A DNA stretch of 64,000 bases from Pelagibacterium sp. 26DY04. Lineage in GTDB: Bacteria > Pseudomonadota > Alphaproteobacteria > Rhizobiales > Devosiaceae. The stretch lies in NCBI RefSeq assembly GCF_031202305.1, contig NZ_CP101731.1, forward strand, positions 2,170,001 through 2,234,000. Reading direction: 5' to 3'. Numbering within the stretch: position 1 is the stretch's first letter; every line of letters starts with the position of its first letter. Positions 38,623 to 47,422 of the stretch are shown here, piece after piece. The notes beneath the pieces were generated by a model, which was given only the letters and a program-made list of their open reading frames with translations, did not search any database and was not told the origin of the DNA. The translations under genes were made by a program, and so were the position numbers.

Positions 38623-39771
38623 CTATTCGGCTGCCGAGGTGCTGAGGGCGGAGCGCGTGGCTTCGCTTCGCCGGTTGGCGAACATCGCCCGGATACGGCG
38701 CACGCCTTCCATGATGCCGCCTGGCAGGAACACGACCACGAGGACGAAGACGAGCCCTTGCGTCAGGTGCCACCCCTCGCCCACGAACTTGGACGCAATC
38801 GCAACCCAGACGTCTTCGACACCATCCGGCAGCCACGAGAACACATAGTGCAGCAGGCGCTCGTTGAAGGCCGAGAAGATGTTTTCCATGTATTTGATGA
38901 TCCAGGCACCGATCACCGGACCGATCAACGTGCCCACCCCGCCTAGAATGGTCATCAGCACCACCTCGCCCGAGGCGGTCCACTGCATGCGCTCGGCGCC
39001 GGCCAAAGGATCGGTGACCGCAAGCAGACCTCCGGCGAGGCCGGCATACATGCCGGAGATGACGAAGGCGGCCAGCGTATAAGGGCGGGTGTTGAATCCA
39101 GTATAGGCCATGCGGGTCTGATTGGATTTGACGGCCCGCAGCATCATGCCGAATGGAGAAGTGAAGATCTTCTGGGCGACAAAGAAGGCGATCAGCAGGA
39201 TGACGGCGCAGAGATAGAAACCCTGGATGCCGCCAAGGGCATTGCCAAAGAGGCTTGGCGAGGGAATGCGCCCCGAGACACCGAGGGCAAACAGATTGTC
39301 CAGAACGCGAGGATCCGAGCTCGCAAGCTGGAGCGCTGTTTCACCATTGGTGATGGGCGTGAGGACCGAATAGGCGAGATTGTAGCTCATCTGCGCGAAA
39401 GCCAGCGTCAGGATCGAGAAATAGATGCCCGAGCGCCGCAGCGAGACATAGCCTATGACCAGCGCGAAGACAGCCGCCATGACGATGGCAAAGATCAGGG
39501 CTGGAATGACGTCCATGGACAATAGCTTGAACGACCATACCGCGGTGTAGGACCCCACCCCGAGGAACGCCGCGTGGCCGAAGCTGAGATAGCCGGTCAG
39601 CCCGAAGAGAATATTGAAGCCCACGGCAAAGATCGCAAAGATCGTGAACTGCTGCATCAGGCCGGGATATGCGGCGCCGAGCGGCTGCAGCCAGATCGGC
39701 ATGGTGAGAACCACCAGCGAAAAGACCGCGAAGGTGACGTATTCGTTTTTTGGAAGCCGAAAGAAGTTCAT
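38623..39771 (-). CDS. livM: ABC transporter permease, LivM type
   Basis: Inner-membrane permease. It has 382 residues with about ten hydrophobic segments, the LivM pattern [21 protein letters not shown] near the N-terminus and the EAA-like loop around [20 protein letters not shown]. Towards the C-terminus [17 protein letters not shown] and [14 protein letters not shown] are typical. It lies 3 bases after livH. Confidence 0.85.
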   Translation of the reverse strand: MNFFRLPKNEYVTFAVFSLVVLTMPIWLQPLGAAYPGLMQQFTIFAIFAVGFNILFGLTGYLSFGHAAFLGVGSYTAVWSFKLLSMDVIPALIFAIVMAAVFALVIGYVSLRRSGIYFSILTLAFAQMSYNLAYSVLTPITNGETALQLASSDPRVLDNLFALGVSGRIPSPSLFGNALGGIQGFYLCAVILLIAFFVAQKIFTSPFGMMLRAVKSNQTRMAYTGFNTRPYTLAAFVISGMYAGLAGGLLAVTDPLAGAERMQWTASGEVVLMTILGGVGTLIGPVIGAWIIKYMENIFSAFNERLLHYVFSWLPDGVEDVWVAIASKFVGEGWHLTQGLVFVLVVVFLPGGIMEGVRRIRAMFANRRSEATRSALSTSAAE

Positions 39772-39774
39772 AGC

Positions 39775-40803
39775 TCAGGCCTCCATCATGCCGCGCCGGC
39801 CCATGAGGCCTCGGGGGCGGACCAGAAGGATTACGACTGCAACCGCATAGATGATGATCTGATCGATACCGGGAATGATCGCCTTGATCTCGGTCATCGA
39901 CGCGAAGGATTGCAGGATGCCGAGAAGGAAGCCCGCGGCGACGGCACCCGGCAACGAACCCATTCCGCCTACGACCACGACCACGAAGGACAGCACCAGA
40001 AAGTCCATGCCCAGATGGTAGTTGGGCGGCAGGAGCGGCGTGTACATCACACCAGCCAGCCCTGCGACGACCGCTGCGATCCCGAACATGATGGTGAAGC
40101 GCCTGTCTATATTGACGCCGAGCAGTCCGACTGTTTCGCGGTCGGCCATGCCGGCGCGCACCACCATGCCGAAGGTGGTGAACCGCAGGAAGGCGAAGAC
40201 GGCCCCGATGACTGCGAGCGAAAAGCCGAGATAGACCAGACGCCAGAGCGGGTAGGTCACAGCGCCGGCCTGCAGGCCGAACAGCGCGCCGACATCGGCA
40301 GCGCCGCGAAAATCCGAAGGGATCGGCTGCGGCCATGGATTGGGACCAAAGAAGGTTTTGACCAGTTCCTGCAAAACGATGGCGAGGCCGAAGGTCACCA
40401 ATATCTGCTCGGCGTGGGGACGCTTATAGAAATGCTTGATGAGCCCGCGCTCCATCGCGACCCCTATGACCAGCATCACAGGGATGGCGAGAAGGATCGA
40501 CAGCGGCACTGAATAGTCGACCAGAACAGCACCCCAATCGCCAAACCAGGTTTCGGCCAGGGGCGTACGCACTTCAAGCGGCGTACCCCAAGGAGAAAGC
40601 TGGGTTTCATCGACCGTCACGCTTTCCATGGTGATCAGCGCCCGAAAGGCCACGGCGCAGAAGGCGCCGAGCATAAAGAGCGCGCCATGGGCGAAATTGA
40701 CCACCCCAAGCGTTCCGAAAACCAAGGTGAGGCCCAAGGCGATCAGTGCATACGCGCCGCCCTTGTCCAGCCCATTGAGCAATTGCGCAAGAATCGCATC
40801 CAT
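39775..40803 (-). CDS. livH: ABC transporter permease, LivH type
   Basis: Partner permease. It has 342 residues from the ATG at 40803 (MDAILAQLLNGLDKGGAYAL), with GGAG eight bases upstream; the open frame extends 12 codons further without support. Family motifs are GLTLVFGTLGVVNFAHGA and the EAA-like FGMVVRAGMADRETVGLLGV. A hydrophilic insert of about 35 residues after the second segment (SVTVDETQLSPWGTPLEVRT) is longer than in LivH of E. coli. Confidence 0.85.
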   Translation of the reverse strand: MDAILAQLLNGLDKGGAYALIALGLTLVFGTLGVVNFAHGALFMLGAFCAVAFRALITMESVTVDETQLSPWGTPLEVRTPLAETWFGDWGAVLVDYSVPLSILLAIPVMLVIGVAMERGLIKHFYKRPHAEQILVTFGLAIVLQELVKTFFGPNPWPQPIPSDFRGAADVGALFGLQAGAVTYPLWRLVYLGFSLAVIGAVFAFLRFTTFGMVVRAGMADRETVGLLGVNIDRRFTIMFGIAAVVAGLAGVMYTPLLPPNYHLGMDFLVLSFVVVVVGGMGSLPGAVAAGFLLGILQSFASMTEIKAIIPGIDQIIIYAVAVVILLVRPRGLMGRRGMMEA

Positions 40804-40879
40804 CAAGGTGGCTCCAGATGTACCTGTTGGCCCGGCCACATTCGCGGCCGGGCACTTTGCTTGTCCGGCTAGACCGGCC

Positions 40880-42235
40880 TCACGCGCACATGTTGGGTTC
40901 GTAGGGCCCCAACTCGCCGCCGAAGATCGACGGGTCGTAGGTCACCGAGTCGCGCGAAGCGGTGTTGACCACTTCGAGAAGGTCGAACTCGTTGGCCGGG
41001 GTCTCCTTGCCCTGCACGACCAGCACGTCCTTGAAGCACTGGTGATCGGCGCCACGGTAGAGCGTGGGGCCATTGCCCATGCCGTCGAACTCGAAATCCT
41101 CGAGCGCCCGGATGACTTCCGGGGGATAGAAGGTCCCTGCCCGCTCTACGGCGTCGGCATAAAGCAGCGTCTGGACATACGATGTGTGGGCCGCCTGGCT
41201 GGGCGGCGAACCCCACTTTGCGCCGAAAGAGGCGGTGAAGGCTTTCGATGCCTCGTCCCCCAGGCTCCAGTACCAGTTCGAGGTGCCATAGACGCCCTGG
41301 ATCGCGGTGCCGGCACCGGCCGCCATGAGATCGGAGACGAGCGGCAGGACGAGCTCGAAGTTCTGTCCGTTCGCCTGCCGGTCACGCAGGCCGAACTGGG
41401 TGGCCTGGGTGATCGAGTTGACGCCATCGAACCCGTAGTGATTGAGGATGAGGACGTCGGCGCCCGAATTGAGGACCGGCGTGATATACTGGCTGAAATC
41501 CCCTGCCCCCACAGGCGTACGTACGGTTTCGACGGTTTCCCATCCGAGCGCCTCGGTGGCCGCGATCATCGATTCTTCCTGCGTCCAGCCCCAGGTGTAG
41601 TCGGCGGTGAGGTGATAGGCGCGGCGCTCATTGCCATAGGCTGCGCCGAGTTGCGGGCCCAGGCCGACCCCGGATTGATAGGCGTTGAAGAAATGGCGGA
41701 AGCCGTAGCGCCGCTTGTCCTTGCCGGTGGTGTCGTTCGAGTGCGTGAGGGCGGACATGAAAATGATGCCCATATCCTGGCAGAGGCTCTGCACCGCCAC
41801 CGCGACGCCCGAGGACGAACCGCCGGTGATCATGATGGCGCCATCGCGTTCGATCATGCGGCGGGCTGACTCACGGGCCGGATCCGACTGGGTTTGGGTA
41901 TCACCGGTGACATATTCGACCCGCTTGCCCAAAATGCCGTTGCCGGTCAGCGTCTTGGATGAAAAATGCGGGATAAGCCCGCCATCGCCCTCGCCGTTCA
42001 GATGCTCGACGGCCAGCTCATAAGCCTTGAGCTCATCTGCGCCTTCGTCGGCATATGCGCCGGTCTGCGGTACATTGAAGCCCAATGTGACCGTATCGCC
42101 CGTCGGAGCGTTGCAGAATTCCTGCGCCCATGCCCACTTCGACAGGATCAGGGGCGAGACCCCTGTAGCCAGAATGCCGGCCATGCCAGTCTTGACGACA
42201 CGGCGGCGGCTGATTCCGCGTTTCGTTTCGCTCAT
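40880..42235 (-). CDS. Periplasmic substrate-binding protein of the acs-linked ABC importer (Tat signal)
   Basis: Type I periplasmic binding protein of the HAAT family. It has 451 residues from the ATG at 42235, which has AAAGGAGGAG upstream. The N-terminus carries a twin-arginine signal (SRRRVVKTGMAGILATG, cut after AWA), implying export in folded form. Mature motifs are VTLGFNVPQTGAYADEG, SGVAVAVQSLCQDMGIIFMS and GFDGVNSITQATQFGLRD. The C-terminus ends MCA, with several cysteines overall. It is the first gene of the importer-acs operon and divergent from scfR. The ligand cannot be read from the sequence. Confidence 0.88.
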   Translation of the reverse strand: MSETKRGISRRRVVKTGMAGILATGVSPLILSKWAWAQEFCNAPTGDTVTLGFNVPQTGAYADEGADELKAYELAVEHLNGEGDGGLIPHFSSKTLTGNGILGKRVEYVTGDTQTQSDPARESARRMIERDGAIMITGGSSSGVAVAVQSLCQDMGIIFMSALTHSNDTTGKDKRRYGFRHFFNAYQSGVGLGPQLGAAYGNERRAYHLTADYTWGWTQEESMIAATEALGWETVETVRTPVGAGDFSQYITPVLNSGADVLILNHYGFDGVNSITQATQFGLRDRQANGQNFELVLPLVSDLMAAGAGTAIQGVYGTSNWYWSLGDEASKAFTASFGAKWGSPPSQAAHTSYVQTLLYADAVERAGTFYPPEVIRALEDFEFDGMGNGPTLYRGADHQCFKDVLVVQGKETPANEFDLLEVVNTASRDSVTYDPSIFGGELGPYEPNMCA

Positions 42236-42350
42236 CGATCTCCTCCTTTGATGCGGAGAAGGCATACCTCCATACGCCTCTCCGCCGACTCGAAGTATCG
42301 ACGCGCGTTTACATCACCGCAACATGCTATTGTAAATCAACGAAAATCCT

Positions 42351-42396
42351 GTCAATCATTGACGATATTCCGCCGTATTCTCGTCAACGAATTGAC
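42351..42396. promoter_or_regulatory. Twin GTCAA/TTGAC dyads in the divergent importer-scfR promoter
   Basis: GTCAAT-C-ATTGAC (42351-42363) and GTCAA-CGAA-TTGAC (42383-42396) lie in the 172-base region between the divergent binding-protein and scfR genes, with centres about 32 bases apart (about three helical turns). The second ends 11 bases before the scfR start. They are the best candidates for ScfR operators controlling both its own gene and the importer-acs operon; this is inference from position and symmetry. Confidence 0.55.
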
Positions 42397-42407
42397 AACG
42401 GAACCTC

Positions 42408-43982
42408 ATGCGGGCACCTATCGGTCTCAGGATCAGTACCCGACGCAAAGCACTCCGCATGTCGCAAGCGGCGCTGGCGCGTAGCGTGGGCATCTCGCCG
42501 AGCTATCTCAATCTCATCGAAGCCAATAAGCGCCAGGTGGGCGGCACGCTGCTCCAGCGCATCGCCGCCGAACTCGAAATCACCATAGGCGAATTGACTG
42601 GAGAGGCCGAACATCGGCTCATACACGAATTGACCGAAGCGTTTGCCGATCCGGTCCTGGCCGATGTCGGGCTTAGTGCCGACCAGGCCCGCAGTCTTGT
42701 CGCGACCCAGCCGCAAATCGCCCAAATGATCGCCAGGCTTCACCGGGCCTACGCGGCTGCCGCCGTGAGTGCGGATGCCTACGCCAATCGCCTGCGCGCC
42801 GATCCGCTGCTCAGTCAACTTCTGCACCAGGTTCTCTCGCGCATTACCGCGGTGCGATCTTCGGCCGAGATTCTCGACGAGATCAAGGATCTCAGTTCCG
42901 AGGAGCGCGAGCGGTTTGTCGGATCGATTTCGCGCGAAGCGCGTGGGCTGACCGCAGTGGCGCAAAACCTGATCGGCCAATTCGATCATGCCAGTATCGC
43001 CAGCCGATCGGCCTCTGTCCGGCGCGAGCTGGACGACATGATCTTTGCCGCCCGCAATTACTTCCCGCTCCTGGAGGATCGCGCTGCCGAGATCGCGGCG
43101 GATTTGGGAGAACGGGCGGGCGAGGCCGCGATCATCGGCCATTTGCGCGAACGCCATGGCATTGCCGTCGAGCGAACCGCAAATCCGCCGTCAGGCCAGC
43201 CATTTGCCTACGATGCGGAACGCCGGACGATTTGGTTTCGCAACACCGTGCCGCAATCGACCAGACAGTTCCAGATGGTCAGACTGGTCGCGGACCTGAC
43301 GAGCGGCGGCGTCCTGGACACCGTCGCCGGCGCGCCCGAGCTCTCCTCGGAAACCGCGCGCAAGTTGGCGCGGGCCTATCTTTCCTCCTACGCAGCCGGG
43401 GCGGTGCTTTTTCCCTATGAGCGCTTCAGGTCCGATGCAGAAGCCCTGCGCTATGATGTGGAAGCACTGAGCGAACGTTACAATGCCAGCTTCGAACAGG
43501 TTGCCCACCGGCTCGTGACCCTCAGGCGAGAGGACGCCGAGGGTGTCCCCTTTGGTTTCCTGCGCTCGGATCCGGCTGGGCGGCTGACCAAACACTTCCC
43601 CCTACCCGGCCTGCTGCTTCCCCAGACGGGGCACGCCTGCCCGCTCTGGGCCATCTATGCGGCGTTCCGCTCCTCGGGCCAGTTGGTTCGCCAGGTGGTG
43701 CGGTTTTCCGATGGCTCACGCTTCCTCTTTATTGCCAAGGCGGTTTCGCGCCGCTCCTCGGGCTTTGCCGATCAGGCGCTGCCCCATTCGATCCTCCTTG
43801 CAACCGATATCCTGCACGCAGACCGAACCGTTTACGCCGACGGTCTCGATTTGCGCGATTCCGGCGCCGACGTGCCCGTGGGGCCGAGCTGCCGGCTATG
43901 CACACGCGCGGATTGCCCCAGCCGGCAGGAGGCCCCGTTCGCGCCGGGCACCGAGGCCACGCTGACGGGCTCCATCGCCTGA
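42408..43982 (+). CDS. ScfR/RamB-type transcriptional regulator of short-chain acyl metabolism
   Basis: The 524-residue product has an N-terminal XRE helix-turn-helix (IGLRISTRRKALRMSQAALA then ISPSYLNLIEANKRQVGG, residues 5-50). An IrrE-like middle domain follows around residues 240-330, in which the metallopeptidase HExxH is absent (RQFQMVRLVADL instead). The C-terminal short-chain fatty-acyl regulator domain has cysteines in TGHACPLW and CRLCTRADC, a possible metal site. Characterised relatives RamB and PrpR sense acetyl- or propionyl-CoA state and control acs and glyoxylate or methylcitrate genes. It is divergent from the importer-acs operon, its likely target. Confidence 0.85.
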   Translation: MRAPIGLRISTRRKALRMSQAALARSVGISPSYLNLIEANKRQVGGTLLQRIAAELEITIGELTGEAEHRLIHELTEAFADPVLADVGLSADQARSLVATQPQIAQMIARLHRAYAAAAVSADAYANRLRADPLLSQLLHQVLSRITAVRSSAEILDEIKDLSSEERERFVGSISREARGLTAVAQNLIGQFDHASIASRSASVRRELDDMIFAARNYFPLLEDRAAEIAADLGERAGEAAIIGHLRERHGIAVERTANPPSGQPFAYDAERRTIWFRNTVPQSTRQFQMVRLVADLTSGGVLDTVAGAPELSSETARKLARAYLSSYAAGAVLFPYERFRSDAEALRYDVEALSERYNASFEQVAHRLVTLRREDAEGVPFGFLRSDPAGRLTKHFPLPGLLLPQTGHACPLWAIYAAFRSSGQLVRQVVRFSDGSRFLFIAKAVSRRSSGFADQALPHSILLATDILHADRTVYADGLDLRDSGADVPVGPSCRLCTRADCPSRQEAPFAPGTEATLTGSIA

Positions 43983-43994
43983 CGGGGCTTGGCG

Positions 43995-44007
43995 AATTGT
44001 CACAATT
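43995..44007. promoter_or_regulatory. AATTGT-C-ACAATT palindrome before the receiver/symporter-kinase operon
   Basis: A perfect 6-bp inverted repeat around one base lies between scfR and the receiver gene, 51 bases before its start. It is a possible operator. It does not match the GTCAA/TTGAC dyads closely. Confidence 0.35.
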
Positions 44008-44058
44008 GCGCTTATCTGATGATGAGCCTTGCGGAGGAAGAGGCTCGGAGGGGGAGTT

Positions 44059-44451
44059 TTGGCTATCGATATTCTCATTGCAGAAGACGAGCCATCCATT
44101 CTCGAAGCGCTGGATTTCGTTCTGAAAAGAGCAGGATGGACCATCGGTGCCGTCATGGATGGTGAAGCGGTGATGGACGCTGTAAGGCGTCAGCGGCCTC
44201 GGGTTCTCGTTCTCGATATCATGCTGCCCAAGCGCAGCGGATTCGAGGTGCTCAAGCAGATCCGCTCCGATCAGTCGACGGCTGACTTGCCGGTTCTGGT
44301 CCTGACCGCCAAGGGGCAGCAGCAGGACCGGCGTATCGCCGAGGAACTTGGTGCCGACAGGTTCGTCACCAAGCCCTATTCCAACGCTGACGTGGTGGAT
44401 GCGGTGCGAAGCCTGCTGGGCGATCCCTCCGATCTGCGCCACGCCCACTGA
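44059..44451 (+). CDS. Stand-alone response regulator receiver domain
   Basis: The 130-residue product has only a CheY-like receiver: acidic pocket ED (residues 9-10), phospho-acceptor Asp53 in VLVLDIMLP, and the lysine in FVTKPYSN. There is no DNA-binding output domain. The start is the TTG at 44059, preceded by GGAGGGGGAG; no ATG fits without adding an unlikely basic N-terminus. It is the first gene of an operon with a small membrane protein and a symporter-kinase, so it is probably that kinase's partner. In CrbS/CrbR systems the partner is a LuxR-type regulator; here the output must lie elsewhere. Confidence 0.85.
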   Translation: MAIDILIAEDEPSILEALDFVLKRAGWTIGAVMDGEAVMDAVRRQRPRVLVLDIMLPKRSGFEVLKQIRSDQSTADLPVLVLTAKGQQQDRRIAEELGADRFVTKPYSNADVVDAVRSLLGDPSDLRHAH

Positions 44452-44460
44452 GCGACACCG

Positions 44461-44691
44461 ATGCGGCGCAAGATCATAGGCGCTTCGCTCTTTTTCACCC
44501 TGTTCGGGGCGCTGGCCAATCTGCCGCCATTGATCCTGCTGTTCCGGTTCGATGCGCTGGTAGCCGGCATTCCGATCGAAAGCGTGTTTCTCTTCGGCCT
44601 TTGGCTGTGCCTTATCGGCGGAGCCGCCTGGTTTGCAGCCGTGTTGCCGCCTGACGAGCCCCCCGCGCCGCCTGGTGAGGGCCGGCCATGA
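44461..44691 (+). CDS. Small two-helix membrane protein upstream of the symporter-kinase
   Basis: The 76-residue product has two hydrophobic helices (LFFTLFGALANLPPLILLF and SVFLFGLWLCLIGGAAWFAA) and a proline-rich tail. It overlaps the symporter-kinase start by four bases (ATGA). I do not recognise a named family with certainty. Size, topology and position resemble the small subunits (DUF4212/DUF3311-like) that precede many SLC5 solute:sodium symporters, suggesting an accessory subunit of the sensor. That assignment is inference. Confidence 0.7.
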   Translation: MRRKIIGASLFFTLFGALANLPPLILLFRFDALVAGIPIESVFLFGLWLCLIGGAAWFAAVLPPDEPPAPPGEGRP

Positions 44692-47420
44692 CGCTCACGG
44701 CCGATCTGGTGATCGCCACTGCCGTGGCCTATGTGGGGCTGCTGTTCGTCATCGCCTATTTGGGAGACCGGCATACTCGCACCACAACCGGCGGGTTTCT
44801 GCGTTCGCCCTTCGTCTATACCCTCTCGATCTCGGTTTATTGCACGAGTTGGACCTTCTATGGCGCCGTAGGCACCGCCGCGCGCAACGGGCTTGAGTAT
44901 CTCACCATCTACCTTGGTCCGACGATCGTTTTCGTCGGCTGGTGGTTCATCCTGCGACGCCTCGTGCGCATCAGCCATGACCAGCGGATCACATCGATCG
45001 CCGACCTGCTCTCCTCCCGTTTCGGCAAATCGAGTACCCTGGGCGTGCTCATTACCGTCCTCGCCGTCATCGCCATTGCCCCCTATCTCGCCTTGCAACT
45101 CAAGGCGATAACCTCGTCGATCGAGGCAATCGCGGGCTCTTCGGAGTTCGGACGGGGAAGCCTGGAAGGCTGGGACGAAGTCGGCCTGGCGTTCGGCGTC
45201 GCCGCCTGCATGGCATTGTTCACCATCCTGTTCGGCACACGCAATGTCGATGCCAAGGAACAGCATCATGGGGTCGTCGCTGCCATCGCCTTTGAAGCCA
45301 TCGTCAAGCTTACGGCACTCCTCGCTGTCGGATTTTTCGTCGTCTATATCGGCGGCGGCATGGAGGCGATTTTCACCAATGCCACGGCAGCCGGGCTGGA
45401 CATCCACGCCAACAACACCTTCGGCGACCGCTGGACGGCGATGCTCGTGCTCGCCGGCGCCGCCGTGATCTGCCTGCCGCGCCAGTTTCAGGTGACCGTC
45501 GTCGAAAACTCGGACGAAAAACATCTGCGGTGGGCCAGTTGGGCCTTTCCGGCCTACATGCTTGCGATGAGCCTTTTTACTCTGCCCATCGCACTTTTCG
45601 GGCTAAGTTCGCTGCCGGCAGGCTCCAACCCGGATATGTTCGTGCTCACCCTGCCATTGGCGCAGGGGCAGGATGCATTGGCGCTATTCGCCTTTGTCGG
45701 TGGTTTCTCATCGGCGACCTCGATGATCATCCTCGAATCCATCGCGCTTTCGATCATGGTGTCGAACCATATCGTGGTGCCGATCATGCTGCGGCTAACG
45801 GCGGGGGACGGAATAGGCGACGGCCAGGGGGTGCGGCGCCTGATCCTCAACGCCAGACGCCTCTCGATCATGCTCATCCTGTTTCTGGGGTTCGGTTATT
45901 TCTCCCTGACCCGCGGGTCGGATGCACTGGCGCCGATCGGACTGATCTCATTTACCGGCGTGGCGCAATTCCTGCCTGCCATTCTCGCCAGCCTCTTCTG
46001 GCGCGATGCTTCAACAAGGGCCGCCATAGCCGGGATATGCATAGGTTTTGTGGTCTGGCTTTGGGCGAGCTTTATGCCCTCATTCGCGACCTCATCGAGC
46101 CTTGTGGCCGACATCATGGTGAATGGCCCTTGGGGCATCTCGTGGCTGCGTCCGCAAGGCCTTTTCGGGTTGGACGGGCTCGATCCACTTGCCCATGCGG
46201 TTTTCTGGAGCCTGTTTCTCAATACGTCAGTCCTCGTTGTCGGCTCGCTGGTCACCAGCCAATCGGCGCTCGAGCACGTCCAGGCCACGCTGTTTCTCAA
46301 CGTCTTCCGCCGCGCGAGTGCGGAAACCAACCCCATCCGGGGGACCGCCACCGCCGACGACCTGTTTCTCGTCGCGCGACGGGTACTCGGTCACGAACGG
46401 GCCGTCGCGCTGTTTTCCGAAGAAGCCAAACAGGCGCGCATGCCCTGGACGACGCTGGAGCCCAGCCCGGCTTTTATTCGACGCCTGGAGCGCGAAATGG
46501 CCGGTTCGATCGGCGCCGCCTCGGCGCACGTCATGCTTTCCAAAGTGGTTTCCGGCGATGCGATTTCACTCGAAGAGGTCATGCAGATGGCCGACGAGAC
46601 CCAGCAGGCCATCGAGTATTCCCAGGAGCTGGAACGCACATCGACGCAATTGCGGGCCACCGCGGAAAAGCTCGAACAGGCCAATCGGCAGCTGCGGAAG
46701 GTGGATGTTCAGAAAGACGAATTTCTGAGCCAGGTGAGTCATGAAGTCCGCACCCCCATGACCGCTATCCGGGCGTTTTCGGAAATCCTGCTGAGCGAGA
46801 AAGATCTCGATGACGAGGCGCGGCAGAAATTCGTTTCGACCATCCACAAGGAAAGCCTGCGCCTGACCTCGCTCCTCGACGAGATTCTGGATCTCTCGGC
46901 GCTGGAACGGGGCGAACGTGCTTGGGAGAACCGTCCCATCGACGCCGAGGAATCGCTCGATCAGGCACTACGGGTTTGCGATGCACTGGCGCGGCAATCC
47001 AATACCAGGTTGAAGATCGGCTCGCGCGCCTCTGCCGCCCTTGTCCGGGCCGATCCCGACCGACTGAGCCAGGTGCTCATCAATCTCATTTCCAATGCCA
47101 TCAAATATAACGGGGCCATCGATCCGATGGTTGAGGTGCGTTCGCGCTTCAAGGGCAAGAACTACATGATCGAGGTCGAGGACAATGGCCTTGGCATTGC
47201 CGAAGAAGAACGCCCGCGCATCTTCGACAAATTCTATCGCGGCCGTCTGGGTGAAGCCGGCCCGTACGCCGGCGCAGGCCTTGGGCTACCTATCAGTCGC
47301 GAAATCATCTCCCGCATGGACGGCACGCTGGAGCTGGTGTCAGAGGCAGACGAAGGTGCATGTTTCCGCATAACGCTGCCGGTGATCACTCGGAGTGATA
47401 TCGAAAGAGCAGCGCAATAG
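44688..47420 (+). CDS. SLC5 symporter-histidine kinase (CrbS-like sensor)
   Basis: The 910-residue product starts with an SLC5 solute:sodium symporter domain (about residues 1-480, thirteen or so helices, with SISVYCTSWTFYGAVGT and YLALQLKAITSSIEAI). A STAC-like linker (TADDLFLVARRVLG) and a coiled coil (residues 620-675) follow. A HisKA/HATPase module is last: phospho-acceptor His685 in SHEVRTPMTAI, N-box NLISNAIKYN, G-boxes DNGLGIAEEE and GAGLGLPIS. It has neither PAS nor fused receiver, unlike many CrbS proteins. Characterised CrbS proteins respond to acetate and switch on acs. The neighbourhood supports the same role. Confidence 0.88.
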   Translation: MTLTADLVIATAVAYVGLLFVIAYLGDRHTRTTTGGFLRSPFVYTLSISVYCTSWTFYGAVGTAARNGLEYLTIYLGPTIVFVGWWFILRRLVRISHDQRITSIADLLSSRFGKSSTLGVLITVLAVIAIAPYLALQLKAITSSIEAIAGSSEFGRGSLEGWDEVGLAFGVAACMALFTILFGTRNVDAKEQHHGVVAAIAFEAIVKLTALLAVGFFVVYIGGGMEAIFTNATAAGLDIHANNTFGDRWTAMLVLAGAAVICLPRQFQVTVVENSDEKHLRWASWAFPAYMLAMSLFTLPIALFGLSSLPAGSNPDMFVLTLPLAQGQDALALFAFVGGFSSATSMIILESIALSIMVSNHIVVPIMLRLTAGDGIGDGQGVRRLILNARRLSIMLILFLGFGYFSLTRGSDALAPIGLISFTGVAQFLPAILASLFWRDASTRAAIAGICIGFVVWLWASFMPSFATSSSLVADIMVNGPWGISWLRPQGLFGLDGLDPLAHAVFWSLFLNTSVLVVGSLVTSQSALEHVQATLFLNVFRRASAETNPIRGTATADDLFLVARRVLGHERAVALFSEEAKQARMPWTTLEPSPAFIRRLEREMAGSIGAASAHVMLSKVVSGDAISLEEVMQMADETQQAIEYSQELERTSTQLRATAEKLEQANRQLRKVDVQKDEFLSQVSHEVRTPMTAIRAFSEILLSEKDLDDEARQKFVSTIHKESLRLTSLLDEILDLSALERGERAWENRPIDAEESLDQALRVCDALARQSNTRLKIGSRASAALVRADPDRLSQVLINLISNAIKYNGAIDPMVEVRSRFKGKNYMIEVEDNGLGIAEEERPRIFDKFYRGRLGEAGPYAGAGLGLPISREIISRMDGTLELVSEADEGACFRITLPVITRSDIERAAQ

Positions 47421-47422
47421 CC

